Below are positions 24,040 through 41,235 of a stretch of 64,000 bases of DNA, one piece after another. Positions within the stretch are counted from its first letter, which is position 1, and every line of letters begins with the position of its first letter. Below the pieces are notes generated by a model. The model searched no databases, was not told the DNA's origin, and saw only the letters and a list, made by a program, of their open reading frames with translations. Origin of the DNA: Stomoxys calcitrans (Eukaryota > Arthropoda > Insecta > Diptera > Muscidae); the NCBI RefSeq assembly GCF_963082655.1, contig NC_081554.1:57601869-57665868 (forward strand), given 5' to 3'. Position numbers and translations under genes: made by a program.

Positions 24040-24804
24040 GTTTTTTTTTTTTTTTTTTTGTTTGTACCAAACACGAGAAATTAATGTATTTACGGTTTGC
24101 CTTGTCGCTTAAACAATGCCGTCTATTTATTTATTTTTTGTTTTTTCAGGTGATGCCACCTAGCGTTTGTCCAGAACTTCTAACAAGCATATGGAATGTT
24201 CACACACAAAGACTAATTCTTACATCTGATGTACATTAGCAGTGTTTTGTTGTATTACTACAAAGTGCAGTATAATGAAATATGTATGAAAATGACATCT
24301 ATCCAGGATAACGAAGTTCTGGATAAATAACCAGAAACGTACTACGAAACAATTTTCAAGTATTTTAAAATTAAAATTAGTATTATAAACTCTGGACCAA
24401 ATGAACCATTTGCAACAGCCAACGACCTACATCAATAGCTGTGTTTTATTTTAATACTACAATATATAATGCAATGCACCAAAAAATTTATGGAAATGAC
24501 ATCTAACCAGCATTTACTGAATAAAATTAAGCCAAGCGGCCAGCCGACATTCATTTATTTTTTTTTTAATTGGCAGTACTTGGCATTGAGGATGTCAACT
24601 TGTTCTCCCTTTACATTCACTCTTTGTTTACTTTTTCTCTTATAGGATTACATTTACAATCGGCAGATTTGACATCCTTAATGAGCTTCATGGGGCCTAT
24701 ACACTTTATGTTTTCACATGTGACTTAACCTTTTATTAGTGAATACTGACATCTATCCAGGACAACGAAGATTTGGATAAACTACCAGTACAGGCTGCTA
24801 ATAT

Positions 24805-25255
24805 TTTCGTTTTCCACAATTGAAAACACACATTTTTCACGGAAACTCTTTTGAAACACTACAAAAATATCTATGAAAACATAAAACTTTTATGAAGATT
24901 TTTTCATAAGTAATGAGCGAATGTCCCACTGAATGAAATCAGCAAGCCTTTTTCCTTCAAAATCTATTTTCTAAAAAAAATAGTCACGAAAAAAAGTCGC
25001 GAATAACGAACATAGTACAAGCCTTTATGTAGAACATTTGTCGTCAGGATTGCCATGATATGTTTTGCACAAATAAGTGTGGCCACCCCAAGATATCCTC
25101 TATTGTGAATGACTAACAACTTAATAATATTAAAACCAAATATTTATAAAATTGCTGGCTATCAATACTAAAAACAACACGGCAATTGAGATTTGTGTAG
25201 TGTTTCAAAAAATAATCGCGAAAAACATGTGTTTTCAACTGTGAAAACAGACAAA
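24805..25255. mobile_element. Non-autonomous element with long terminal inverted repeats
   Basis: The left arm (about 24806-24862: 'gttttccacaattgaaaac', 'ttttgaaacactacaaaaat') and the right arm (about 25195-25252: 'tgtagtgtttcaaaa', 'gtgttttcaactgtgaaaac') are imperfect reverse complements of about 55 bp bounding 450 bp of AT-rich DNA without ORF. This is the structure of a MITE. The family and target duplication are not determined. Confidence 0.6.
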
Positions 25256-25316
25256 GTACCAGCCATAAAGAAGCATTAAACACTCAAACAAACATTAAAT
25301 AAGATAGAATAAGTTA

Positions 25317-25343
25317 TTTTTTTTTTTTTTTTTTTTTTTTTTT
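25317..25343. repeat. Poly-T tract
   Basis: Uninterrupted run of about 25 T. It may be the minus-strand A tail of a lost retroelement or a simple homopolymer; the flanks show no element that I recognise. Confidence 0.8.
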
Positions 25344-25984
25344 GGACTTTAATCGAAATGGCAGAGTACGACTCTATATGCCAGGTTGTACTTCCTAAGT
25401 TGGTGTCCCCACCAACTGTAAATTAAAACACGTGTATTAAAAATACAGAATTAAAACCAAAGTACAGTTATAACTGTACTGTGTATAACGATGACTAAGC
25501 ATCGAATCCCGAAGCGTCCGCTTCAGACGAATTCTAAATGCAAAGTGAATAAGTTATTTAGAAATAAATTTGTTCAACGTCCTGTTGCCCAAATTACCAA
25601 AATTATGCTACCCTTGGCTAGTATGATATCCATGTTGACAAACAACTCTGTTATAAATGGCGCGCGATCTGTACATCTATTAGTCTCTTTTACTCTCACA
25701 TATCACAACGGTTTTTGCAAAATTCCAACAAAACATAAACCAAACAAAAATTAGTACCAATCGAAGTACCGAGTACTGCGACACAAGCATACATATATAG
25801 CTGCAAGAACATAAACAGTTATATCTCCATGTTTCCATTGAATTCATGTACTTTTGAGTATTTGCGTTGTAAAACTATAAAATAAATGAAAAAAGAAAAA
25901 TAAAATTTGCCGGCACATCGTAATTGTTGAAAGCAAATCAAGTTCACTACACATTCCACCAAAATAGCGGCTGCAAACGGAATC

Positions 25985-28900
25985 ATGGCACGCGATCGGG
26001 AGCCACCACAATCCCACACACAAGGAGCCACACAGAGCCAGGTGTCTAATTTGTGGAGTCAAGTTGAGAGCCAACCAATTGAGAACATAGTTTGGGGTCG
26101 ACTCTATGGCAAGAACGTGAAAGTGAAATCACTGGGTAGGACCAACGATTATAAGATTCTGTATCTGAATACGTCTTTTTCTGTTGGTAACATTTTGTTT
26201 ATTTGTTCTTTAAATTTTGTAAAAGATGTAAATTAGTATGTAGTAGTTTATATTAATTGTCCTTGGTGTAGATCTGTTGATAGATGCTTTTGTTGTTTGT
26301 CAAAGTGCGTATACATTTGGATAGAAAAGTGTGTGCTGTAACAATGGTATCCAATTACAAGCAAGCTTCTTGCACAATGGTCGTTGCTAGATTTAGAATT
26401 TGAAGATGCTATGGTACCAGGCTAGAAGGTTTTTATAATAATCTCAACATATTTGTTGCTGTACTGTTGAGATACAAAAGTGGTAATTTTTAGTTAAGTA
26501 CATAAATAAGCCTTTGACATTTGTTATCTCTGAATAGAAGTTCATGATAACTGCGCTAACGTTGGGTTGCAGGGCGGATAGGTTTGGAGGTATGTAAGTG
26601 GTTTGGAGTAGGTAATACGACTCCGGCCCGGTAAGACACTGCAGCCCTGCATTTGGAGGTGGCGATCCTCGTCAAGTTCCTGTAGGTGAGCAAGCTCGTT
26701 TCGGTCCAAATGACCGACCGCTGCGGGAACAGTGTGGTTATTTAAAGTCGCCATAAACTCGCCTCGTCATATCGAGCATTAAAGGCTCTCAGTATTTGTG
26801 TAAGAGCCGGTGCCGCCCGACTTCCCACTGAGACTACGCACAATACCGCTGATTGTCCGCACCCTGTGGACGGGCCCGGCAGCTCGCAGATAAGCTTCTC
26901 GTGACAGCAACGTGAAAGCAACACCACATAGAACGGAACTTAATGTTCCGGCCTGTGTGGTGCTATCCCGTGCCGGGAACCGATTGTAAATAATTTACCG
27001 ATTTTCATTGCGTTTTTGGTCTGGCCGCCATATATTCGGTTACATAAATAAGCTTTTCATAAATCATTCTTTAATTATTGAGTTAAAGACGTCTTACAGA
27101 TTAGGGCATCTTGATCTATTGTGACGCTAACTAGATAAAAGAGACGGCCTTGTAGTTCCGAATTGATTGCTTTTAATAGCCTCATAATTTGCAAATGTTC
27201 ACCTCTGATTATTCAGACAAGGGGAACTTCTTATTGCTGGTACGACATATGCAGACAATATAGGTTTTATAGTTTCCACCTCATTTGGGTGGTGACAAAA
27301 ATAACCAGCATTTCTGGTTAGTTGTGGTCAAGTCTCTTTGGAAGCCTGGTGCAAGGAAAGATACGATTTATCAGTTTTGTCGACGTAGTGACTTACCCGC
27401 TTGGCAGTTCAACCGTTAATTGATTAATCATCCCGAGAGCGATAGGCTAGGATCACAGTCAGTGACAAAGTGGGGAGTAGAAAAAAATTTTCTCCAACCC
27501 CAAACCGGTAGCAGTTGGGGAGCAGGCAAAGAAATATTGTTCACTATTGGTCGGCAACGACTGTGTGGTATCCTCAGTTCAGCGATACACAGGGCTGTAA
27601 GACTTCTGTTCTACGATACCAACGTGTCAGATGTGGGTCATCCTTTTAACCAAAAGTCACACGGCATACGTAAACTGTTTATCTGTTTAGCTAATCTTAC
27701 AATCATATCTCACTCGCAACAACCTTTTCAAGTTGCAGTGTTTTTATAGACTATCCAACAACAAGCCTTTCTGGAACTAACAACTCGTATATACAGACAA
27801 AGGATATCGCGGGATATAAACACCCGGTGTTTATCAATAGCCTTCTGCTTTTGTATAGGGCACGAATTACCTTTTCGACCTTTCCAGAGAGTTCGACTTG
27901 ATTGACTTTCTCTGAAAGTACCCATGTCACGTTTGCACTTTGAATTGTAGAATTGTAATTGTTGGAGGCCACCGTAGCGCAGAGGTTAGCATGACCGCCT
28001 ATGACGCTGAACGCCTGGGTTCGAATCCTGGCGGGAATATCAGAAAATTTTTCAGCGGTGGCTATCCCCTCCTAACTAGCGACATTTGTGAGGTACTTTG
28101 CCATATAAAAACTTCTCACTCTGCGGCACGCTGTGGTATTTGGCTCTTACCCTGGAAACATCCAGTTTTCTTCTCCTAGTGAGGAAAGGCACTCCTGCTT
28201 TGGGTAAACACACTTTCATATGAAAACGAAATAGAAAATATTATTTCATTTAATGTTTTCGTAGAAAGAGAATTGAGCTCTCAACCAGGGTTTTGATAAG
28301 GGCTGAGTATCTATTAAGGAGGATTTTGGGTTAAAATTTTTAATTTTATCTTTAAAATTTAATATTTTTATAGTAATTTTTGATAAACATTAAGATAATA
28401 AAAATCGGAAGCAATCCCATGGCACCTGATTGACCCGATGGGTTTTTTTCATCGGCAAGGGCTGTCGCATTAGCATACAACACACTGCTACAACAACAAC
28501 ATCAATCCCATGGCAACCGGTTGTTCCTACCGGATTGACCCGATGGAATCCTTCATCGGCAAGGCCTGCCGCCTCGATGTACAACACACTGCTACAACAA
28601 CAACAATAACATAAATCGGAAGCATTTACACCACGTTATACTTACTGTGTTTTAGGAATATATAGTGCAAGTCATGATTAATCAGTTATTATTATCTGTC
28701 ATCGCATGATATCGATAACTATTCAAGACATCTTTGCACCGAAATTCTCTGCAGAAGATTGGATTAAAATAAAAAACTTGCTGTGTTCTATTTTAATCCA
28801 ATGCAAGAGCGGGGCAATGGCGATATGGGACTCAGCAACCGCTATGGCGCTCTGGCCCGTCGTCGACCGAAGGAGTTACTGGCTTTCGATAAGAGGTTGC

Positions 28901-31900
28901 TGAACCGGACACTGCCATAGGCTGCGTGGCAGTGCACCTGAGTATACCGCACAATGACTTCTGCAGACGTTTTCTTGATGAGAAAAAGGGGGAGACTATC
29001 AAGCACTTGCTCTGTTCATGAACGAGTCTGCTCTCCTTTCCATAGAAGCGGTTATTTTGTGATCTGGATGATATGGCGAACGTACCTCTGGGAGGTCTCC
29101 TCAGATTTGTGGACAGGACGGGATGGTTTCGACGGAGGGTACGATAAGATACGGCTAGGTAAATATGTGCTGCGTCAGGGATAGGCGTTTCACCCCCCGT
29201 GCTGATTGTCCATTCTTCGAGGTCTCACACCTTTCTCTTGTTTCTCGAAACTTTTCAGGCAGCTTCTAATATCAAAACGAATTTAAAAAACTTCCCTGTT
29301 CGATACATATATACTCAAATGTAAATATGTGCTGCGTCAGGGATAGGCGTTTCACCCCCGTGCTGGTTCTAAATTCTTCGAGGTCTCACACCTTTCTCTT
29401 GTTTTTCGTAACTTTACAGGCAGCTTCTAATATCAAAACGAATATAAAAAACTTCCCTGTTCGATATACATATTTTCAAATGTTCTTAAAAATCTAATTT
29501 CAACAAAATTTTTATAAAAAAAAAAAAATTTCTAAAAACATTAGTTATGGACTCTAATACAACTATGAACTTAAAGCAAAATTAATGTTGCATATGATTT
29601 GAATTTTAGATTTAAACAATGAAAGCTTTACTGCTGGTCGGGGAGAAAACAATGATCTTATGCTGACAACTAGTGACTTACCCGAGAAGATATTGTGCCG
29701 TATATCCAAAGTACATTTTATTATAAAAAGGGCCAATTGTGATCTCTCAAATCCAGTTTACATAGAGGTAAAACGAAAATTTCATTTAATAATGGATTCA
29801 GTTGATATATTTTTATTGCCATGGATAGGATCATTCACGTAATGGAACATTTGTTAACAGTGAACGAGTCGGTACCAATAGTCGTCGTATCTTACAGAAC
29901 GACGACATAATTTCACTCTCTCATCCCACCTATAAAGGTAAGTTTTGTATTCCAAAAAATATTGCTGAAGCTTCAATATAGGTGGTTGTTTTTAGCCTTT
30001 GTCTTTAAGGATCTCAGCCCAAATGAAGCTATGGGCTTGCCTAAAGAAATAACATCAAACTATTATGTTAGTCGTAAGCTAGGATCTGGAGCATGTGGTT
30101 TGGTACGGCTAGTATACGACAGACGATCGTGCCAGGAGTACGCTATGAAAATTGTAAAGAAAAATATGTTAGCCACTAGCACAAACCCCAATAATTTAAC
30201 TGATCCCAATAGGGTAATGAATGAGGCAAAAATAATGAAAAACTTAGATCATGTAAGTAAATGAAAGCAAATTAAAAACTGAAACAGAATTTTCCTCTTA
30301 TTATTCTCTTAATCATTTTAGCCCTGTGTTATTAACATGCATGACATTGTCGATAAGCCAGATTCTGTCTACATGGTTCTCGAGTTTATGAAAGGTGGTG
30401 ATTTACTTAATCGCATTGTGGATAATAAAAGATTATCCGAAAAAATTTCCAAATTATTTTTCTACCAAATGTGCCATGCTGTAAAGTATTTACACGATAA
30501 AGGTAAAAAAATAAAAGTATGAAGGGAGAAGCTTATAGAAAGAAATAAAATTTTATTTTACAGGTATAACTCATCGAGATATAAAACCTGATAATGTTCT
30601 ACTAGACTCTGCAGACGAAGAAACTTTATTAAAAGTTTCCGATTTTGGCTTGAGCAAATTCGTGCAAAAAGATTCTGTTATGCGTACCCTTTGTGGCACA
30701 CCTCTGTATGTTGCACCAGAAGTGTTGTTGACAGGCGGCCGGGGCGCTTACACCAAAAAGGTGGACATTTGGAGTTTGGGTGTAGTTTTGTTCACATGGT
30801 AAGTATTGCATATTTTAGAAAGGCAAAAATTGAGAAAAACTAAAAATTTAATCAGTTACCATAGGGCGAATATTAATCCACTTCAGTAATAGGCTTGTTG
30901 TGCGCTCTAAATTCTTAAAATACCTCGAAAAAGGTAAATCTTAGTTGGGAATTCCGTGCAACTTACAAAATCCATAATTGTTTTTCTCACCATGTCCCTA
31001 AGATGATTTATGCCTGGTATTGTGGCCCCACCTAAGCACCGTTGTCTGTTATCCGCAAAAGCCGGGCAATGACATAGGCCACTTGCCACACCTATTATGC
31101 ATAGGTGAGTTCGTAGTCCTATGTCTCACGTTGGGATCAGTATTTGCCACTCAAGAAAATTATTTCCCACCAAAATTTAAGAAAAATCCTACAAGCCAAA
31201 AATGCGGTATATGTTTCCACACACACCACCGAAGAGTTGGCTATTTTGCTATTCCATTTGCAAAACATCAAATTATAAATTTTAACATACAAAATTTAAA
31301 CATAAAAAGTAAATATACAAGATTTCAATGAACAACTGTGCCGAGTTTGGATAAACTGATCTCCCGATTTAAGGGATTGCTCCCAGAAATATGCTTTTAC
31401 TACCCATTTTCGCTGCTAAATACTCAGACGTTGAAGGTTGCATACACCCTTCAACGTCTGAGTATTTACCAGATCTAAACATATTTGTATGCAGCTGACG
31501 TGTAGCCCTATTTTCCGTTTGAAGGCATTGAACAGACGAATTTTAAACGCACAAAAAAATCCGTATTTCTTACCCCGACGAAATTTGGAAAAGACCCCTT
31601 AACACTCGTAGGAGTTACTGTCAATAACAGAACTTACGCCTTTTTTCAAAAATTTTTGGTCCCTCAAAATCTATTAACAAATATACACACAGATAAAAAT
31701 AATTTTGAAAAACAACAACATTTGTCGACGACGAAATTTGCAAATTTTACTGCAACAATTTATTTTGATTTCAACGACCTAAAGTACAAATGTGTTGTTG
31801 AAAGGCATTCTTGTCTCGCAACTTCAAGAGATACATATGCAATTAGACAAACTAACATGGTGTTAGAGCGCTGGTGGGGCATTCTATGAGAAAACGAAAA

Positions 31901-33614
31901 ATAATAGGCAAACGGGCTCCCCTAAGGTCAACGAACCCTGCAAACGAATTAAGGACCATGGTCTGCAAAGTGCAGCATACGCACTGTGATATGTTTTGGA
32001 AAAGCTCAGGAAGTGTGATGGATTGAGAGAGCCGTCACTACAGCACCGAAGTGTGTGTGAGATTTCACCACTTGAAATGCACAAGATTGTCCCCCAAACT
32101 ACAAGTGTGAAACCAAATTGATCACATTGTAATATATGGCAGCCATTCGTCGAGACTTTCGAATTTGCATCATTACCTTGTTGCAGCAAAGGTTCGCACC
32201 CCCCTAAGCTTAGCGAGAAAAGTACGATCTGACAGTGACAGTAGGTTGAAAAGCTGCAGGCCCAATAAATGGCAATGGTATAATCAATTGACCCAACTGT
32301 TTGATCCAAGTACTACTTTTCTCGTAGTACAACGCCTAGAGCTGGCAAACTATGAATAATCTCAACATTTGATATTTACAATACTTTTAATATTAAATGC
32401 CGATAGTATCGATACCAATATTTCAAACGAAAATGAGAAGTTAAAATCAGTATATCGATTTATATAGATGCAATATCAATGCACAGACCGAACAAAAAGT
32501 AATTTAATAAATTCAGTTGGAATGCATGGGAGGAATCATCGTACAAAATGTTAACCGAGACGGATTAGAATAACGCCCTCTATAGGCACAATGTATCTTA
32601 TAGGATAGATTCAGTGTCGGATCGCTTATTTTTGTTCAATTTGCAAAAAAAAATGAACTTTGCCGACATTATTGATAGGAAAAAATCAATCGATATTCAG
32701 ACAAAATAATGACGCAATGGCAAACCATGGTCCATTCTATGGAAAATGCCGCGAAATCCATTCTCGGGTACCAGAAGCCTTCCCCAAGAAACACATGGTA
32801 AGACAAAGAGTGTCAAAATGCTACTGAAGCCAAGAATACGGAATACAGAGCAATAATTAGCAACGCGCCAGCCATATCTGACGACGCTTGCTGTCATACG
32901 TTCGTCAGTAAGAACAGTAAAGAACCTCTACGAACCGTTCAATACGAAGCGAGGTTTCAGACGGGGAGATGCTTATCGTATGGAAGATTATACGAGATGC
33001 AGGTGTGATCAGCACCCTACTAACGAGAGATTTCTTATATGGTTCTCAGAATTCGGTCGTCGTATAAACCACGAGCTGTTTGACGACGTTAGCACAGTTT
33101 AACATATCAAAATATTAGCATTGCGTTGTCGAGGTCATTCTGTCTGAATGAACGAAGAACCTTCGGTGAAGAATCTTTTAAAGGTTAACATTATGGTACA
33201 TGCACACCTTTTTTATGTAAATGAAACAATTTCCTCACTTTCTTTAATAACTCAATTTAAATTAATATTTCACATGTAAAAATATCCTTTTCAAATTTCC
33301 TTTTCAGTCTAAGTGGTACATTGCCATTTTCTGATGATTACGGTTCGCCAGCATGCGAACAAATAAAACGGGGACATTTTCGTTTTAATCATCCATCATG
33401 GAAGCAAGTTTCGCAAAGAGCTACTTCCTTAATTAAGAATATGTTAATTGTAGATCCCCAAAGAAGACCAACCATAGATGATGTACTACAAAGTAGCTGG
33501 CTCAAAGATGCAGACATGTTAAGAACTGCCAACAAGCTAATGAAAATTGAAGCTATGGAAACCGAAGATGAAGAGAATTTTTTAGAGCCACCCATGAAAC
33601 GTTCCAAAAGATAA
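25985..33614 (+). CDS. lok: Checkpoint kinase 2 (loki)
   Basis: Orthologue of Chk2, the DNA-damage kinase acting below ATM. Seven coding exons: 25985-26186, 29610-29767, 29829-29937, 29996-30252, 30322-30502, 30564-30798 and 33308-33614, giving 482 residues, close to the fly protein. The N-terminus has SQ motifs (TQSQ, WSQ) suited to ATM-type phosphorylation. Exons 1-3 encode the FHA domain ([23 protein letters not shown]). The kinase has the loop LGSGACGLV, the lysine in [16 protein letters not shown] (306-313), DFG (329-331) and the T-loop MRTLCGTP, with Thr344 matching the Chk2 activating threonine. The C-terminus PPMKRSKR looks like a nuclear localisation signal. Introns 1 (3.4 kb) and 6 (2.5 kb) are full of retroelement debris. 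Confidence 0.94.
26636..26985 (-). mobile_element. Family B retroelement copy in lok intron 1
   Basis: Contains the family B blocks 'actcgcctcgtcatatcgag', 'tttgtgtaagagccggtgcc' and 'gcctgtgtggtgctatcccg'. Orientation is set by the complete copy at 62249-62647 and the CAA-tailed copy at 54046. This copy is truncated at its tail end near 26636. Confidence 0.65.
27110..27270 (-). mobile_element. Small LINE remnant in lok intron 1
   Basis: Diverged match to the minus-strand LINE region at 42990-43140: 'caaatgttcacctctgatta...cagacaaggggaac...tgctggtacgac' follows the same order as in the better copies. The rest of the intron between 27270 and 27960 has no identified content. Confidence 0.45.
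27963..28140 (+). mobile_element. tRNA-derived SINE, 5' part with Pol III promoter boxes
   Basis: Starts 'ggaggccaccgtagcgcaga', then the A-box-like 'tagcgcagaggttagca' and a good B box 'gggttcgaatcctgg'. The body up to about 28140 follows the intact copy at 50096-50378, then diverges. It sits in sense orientation in lok intron 1. Confidence 0.75.
28405..28610 (+). repeat. Family C, two copies in tandem
   Basis: Two diverged copies, about 28407-28500 and 28501-28609, each with 'ttgacccgatgg', 'catcggcaagg' and the terminal 'acacactgctacaacaacaa'. Each ends in CAA repeats, as expected for retroposed sequence; the second copy begins directly at the tail of the first. Confidence 0.65.
28850..29190 (+). 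mobile_element. LINE ORF2 C-terminal remnant in lok intron 1
   Basis: Frames broken by small indels read [24 protein letters not shown], then [18 protein letters not shown]. This order (cysteine/histidine segment, then 'LGGLLRFV...TGWF') is typical of jockey-clade ORF2 ends. Its presumed 3' UTR is duplicated downstream (29159-29480). Confidence 0.65.
29159..29480 (+). repeat. 162-bp tandem duplication next to lok exon 2
   Basis: Units 29159-29320 and 29321-29480 share 'gtaaatatgtgctgcgtcag', 'ggataggcgtttcaccccc', 'ggtctcacacctttctcttg' and 'aaaacttccctgttcgata', with about a dozen differences. The second unit ends 130 bp before lok exon 2. The sequence appears to be the 3' UTR of the preceding LINE remnant. 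Confidence 0.85.
30840..31140 (-). mobile_element. LINE ORF2 C-terminal remnant in lok intron 6
   Basis: Minus-strand frame 31089-30907 reads [20 protein letters not shown] followed by [20 protein letters not shown]: the HCPAFA..R...LG...L..LR....I..FV block seen at the C-terminus of jockey-like ORF2. A related 3' end lies at 9803-9995. Confidence 0.7.
31418..31467. repeat. Perfect 20-bp-arm hairpin in lok intron 6
   Basis: Left arm 31418-31437 'aaatactcagacgttgaagg' and right arm 31448-31467 are exact reverse complements around a 10-nt loop. No known element is recognised at this spot. Confidence 0.85.
31468..32689. other. Unidentified part of lok intron 6
   Basis: About 1.2 kb AT-rich DNA. 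Open frames on both strands (31884-32309 -, 31656-31889 +) show no family signature and no splice-consistent link to lok, so I call no gene. Confidence 0.4.
32690..33000 (+). mobile_element. LINE ORF2 linker fragment in lok intron 6
   Basis: A frame from 32698 reads [24 protein letters not shown], stop, [18 protein letters not shown]. The pattern 'G..K....R..W.D.EC..A...KN..Y' is the segment between endonuclease and reverse transcriptase in jockey-type LINEs. The internal stop shows that it is dead. Confidence 0.65.
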
Positions 33615-35533
33615 TTTATCCATTTTTTGTTTTAAGTATATATGTTATTATTAATTATCTTTAAAAAGAATACTCTCGCCAGATGCCAAATAGAGTACTA
33701 ATTTATTACTTTATTATATGCATTTTTTGTTCCTTGATTTTATTTTATTTTTTTTTTTTAATTATTTACATCATTCATTGGATATGAAGTGAAAAACATG
33801 AACCCCAACAACACATACAATATGCCAAAATTACATTGGACAAAATATTAATGTTCTAAATATGGCATTTGAAATAATTTGTAAGAGTTGTACTCTAATT
33901 AATTTTTGTTAGATGTACTCAGCATATACATTGTTACTTATTCATTGAATCTATTTCTATGATTATTATTACTTTTTTACCTCAATATATGTATGTATTG
34001 TACTGTTTATGTTGCGTCATTGTTATAAGAGCTTTTAAAGGCTTTTAGTATTCCAAACATTAACTGAAGGGCTGTGATTCGCCTTCATTTCAATAAACTT
34101 AAAATATTTTTATGCGGAAAATGTTCTAATTGGTTATACATATTTTTATAACGACTTTTAATCCTTGATCGTATGTGGACATATGTCTGGCAACAACACA
34201 TGGGATAGCAGTGAGCACCACACAAGCTGGAACATTGACTTCCGATCTGTGTGGTGTTCATTGCTGTCACGAGAAGCTTAGCTGCGAGCTGCCGGGCGCG
34301 TCCACAGATTGCGGATTGCTCCATCCGGAGTAGTTACTGCAGTCGCGGACAATCAGCGGTATCGAGCGAAGATTCTGTAAAAGGTCGGGTGGCACCGGCT
34401 CTTGCACAAATACTGAGTGTTTTGTTATAATTTCCAACTTCCATGCTAAGTACCGGTCCTCCGATTAGCTGTCTACGACCCCTAGAAGTTAAAATGTTTG
34501 CCTGATGTGGAAGAAATTGAAATTGACTAAACATACCAAAAATTAAGGTCAGTATACTAACTTACAAAGAGAACAAAAACCTACCAATTTTGGTAGGAAT
34601 CTACCAAAAACGGCAACAGTGATTACAACTACAGGGGATAATTAGCGGTATCTTTCTTAAATACTGAGTGCATCTTTCATAAATACTGAGTGCATGCTAA
34701 TTAAATCCGGATTTAGTGCTCTCGTCAGCTGATTTTATGGAGGGAAAACTGATGATCGAGCCATGTTGGATTTAAAGAGCATTGCAAACGGAGTTTGATA
34801 CACTGGATAACATTCCAGTGGAATACTTTAATGCTTGTTGCTTGTGCCGTTTGTTTACCTACGCAAGTTTTGTTTGGCTTAAGTCCTTTTTCTAATTACA
34901 TTCCAATTCATTCGGATGTTTTTAATTAATTTATTTTTATTTAATTCGGAATAATTTAAAATCATGCAATAATAACACCTGATTTATACAGTTAAAACAA
35001 CAGCAGTCATTTGAAGGCGCTGACGCTTTGATTGGGTTTACAACAAAAGTAGTTGCCTAGTCAACGAATACTGGTTATTAATTTGTTTTATATGTATATC
35101 CCACGAATTCAGCGTGTTTGCGCTACATATCAAAAAAATATACCAAGCTGAAGGTACACGCCGAGGAAAGTTCTTAAATTCGTGCTTGCGTAAAAAGAAA
35201 ATTGCGAAATTCCAGTAAAATTTGCTAATATTGACAAAGCATTCACAAAGGTAATAGTTGTGTTAAATTTTGTTAAAAATGTAAGCTTAAAATCTTGAGT
35301 TTATTAAGTTTTCTGGCATTGAGAAAGCACCGGTGATTAATTTATCTAACCTCATCATGTTTTTTAAAAATGGCGTCGGCCGGTGAAAATATGCCAATTC
35401 CATTGACAATGAAAATGATTGTAAATGTGTGTTTGAGTTGAATTTCATATTTTTGTGTTTTTTCTTTTTTATTAGCACAAAACCGCGGCTTAATTTATAG
35501 ATATAAAAAGCAATAAAAGAAAGACAAAACAAA
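33615..35533. other. loki-Hel25E intergenic region
   Basis: Holds the lok 3' UTR, a family B fragment (34190-34400), AT-rich DNA and the presumed Hel25E promoter. Directly upstream of Hel25E, 'ttttttattag' at about 35466-35476 looks like a 3' splice site, and 'acaaaggtaatag' near 35246-35258 like a donor, so Hel25E probably has a 5' UTR intron. This is inferred from consensus only. Confidence 0.4.
34190..34400 (+). mobile_element. Family B retroelement copy
   Basis: Contains 'gggatagcagtgagcaccac', 'cacgagaagcttagctgcga' and 'agctgccgggcgcgtccaca' in the sense orientation of family B; the 3' half and CAA tail are missing. Confidence 0.65.
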
Positions 35534-40298
<4,765 letters not shown>

Positions 40299-40876
40299 TT
40301 GGAGATTTTCATAAACATTTTATGGATAGCTGCTAACCAATCGGTTTTTCATGTCCCTTTGGATAACAGTATAATAAGAGTATCTCCTTCCCAACACAAA
40401 GCAACAACCATTTATCCTTGACTCTTAACTGAAGAAAATTCAAATAAACTCAACAAAAACACCCTATGCATTCATCTTTAATTTATGGTTATAAGAAAGA
40501 TACGTGTTAATAATAATTTAACAATTTTTTTTTACTAAAACTAATATTTGCTTATTTTTAAAGCAAAACAAATAAAAAAGTAACCATCAAAGTTTTTGAT
40601 TGATGGACAAAACAATACAAAGAAATGTTTTAATGTGAATTTGTACATAAGGTTGCAGGGAGGATCAATGTGAAGTTGAAGTACATTGGTAAACATTAGG
40701 ATCCACCCCCTATTAGTGAATTGGGTTGATAAGACTGGAAGGCCTTATCATCAATGCCTCATTGGCGAATGCCTCGATTAGGAAGATTGAGATTTGGGTA
40801 ACTCCGCGATTAGGGGCTTATCCCGTCTTTGGGATTTCAATTTGATTCTCGTCTTTTCAGAAGTACAGGATGACGT

Positions 40877-41235
40877 CGCTGTTGTTGTAACCACATATTG
40901 ACGTGGAGCAAGCTCGTCCCGATCTAAAGGACCGATCGCCACGGAAACAAGGTGGCCATTGGTTATTTGAAGGCGCCAATAACTCGCCTTGTCACATCGA
41001 GCATCATAGACGTTCAGTATTTGTGCAAGAGCCGGTGCCACCCGACCTCCCACTGACCACTCGATACCGCTGATTGTCGGCGACTGCAAATACAGCTACT
41101 TCGTACGGAGCATTCTACTATCCGCAACCTGTGGGTGCGCCCGGTAGCTCGCAGCTAAGCTTCTCGTGATAGCAATGAACACCACATAGATCCGAACTCA
41201 ATGTTTCAGCTTGTGTGGTGCTCACAGCTATCCTC
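40877..41235 (-). mobile_element. Family B retroelement copy
   Basis: Starts (plus strand) with 'gctgttgttgtaaccacata', the reverse of its CAA tail, and runs through 'ggtggccattggttatttga', 'aactcgccttgtcacatcga' and 'tgtgtggtgctcacagctat'. Nearly full length compared with 62249-62647. Confidence 0.7.

Larger units (their letters stand above)
24240..25984. other. Intergenic region between SECp43 and loki
   Basis: AT-rich. A direct repeat built on 'gacatctatccagga' occurs near 24293 and 24750, with a weaker third copy near 24498 ('gacatctaaccag'). The inverted-repeat element at 24805-25255 and a long T tract follow. No coding sequence is recognisable before the loki start; the open frame at 25491-25754 has no family signature. 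Confidence 0.45.

Noticed and set aside
25491..25754. Possible small gene upstream of lok
   Set aside because: Basic 87-codon frame without known domain or splice context; the region is AT-rich spacer.
27963..28050. A functional tRNA gene
   Set aside because: The A and B boxes fit, but the sequence recurs as the head of a SINE and the cloverleaf is not convincing.
31884..32309. Minus-strand frame of 141 codons in lok intron 6
   Set aside because: No domain, no codon pattern like the neighbouring genes, and the region is retroelement debris.
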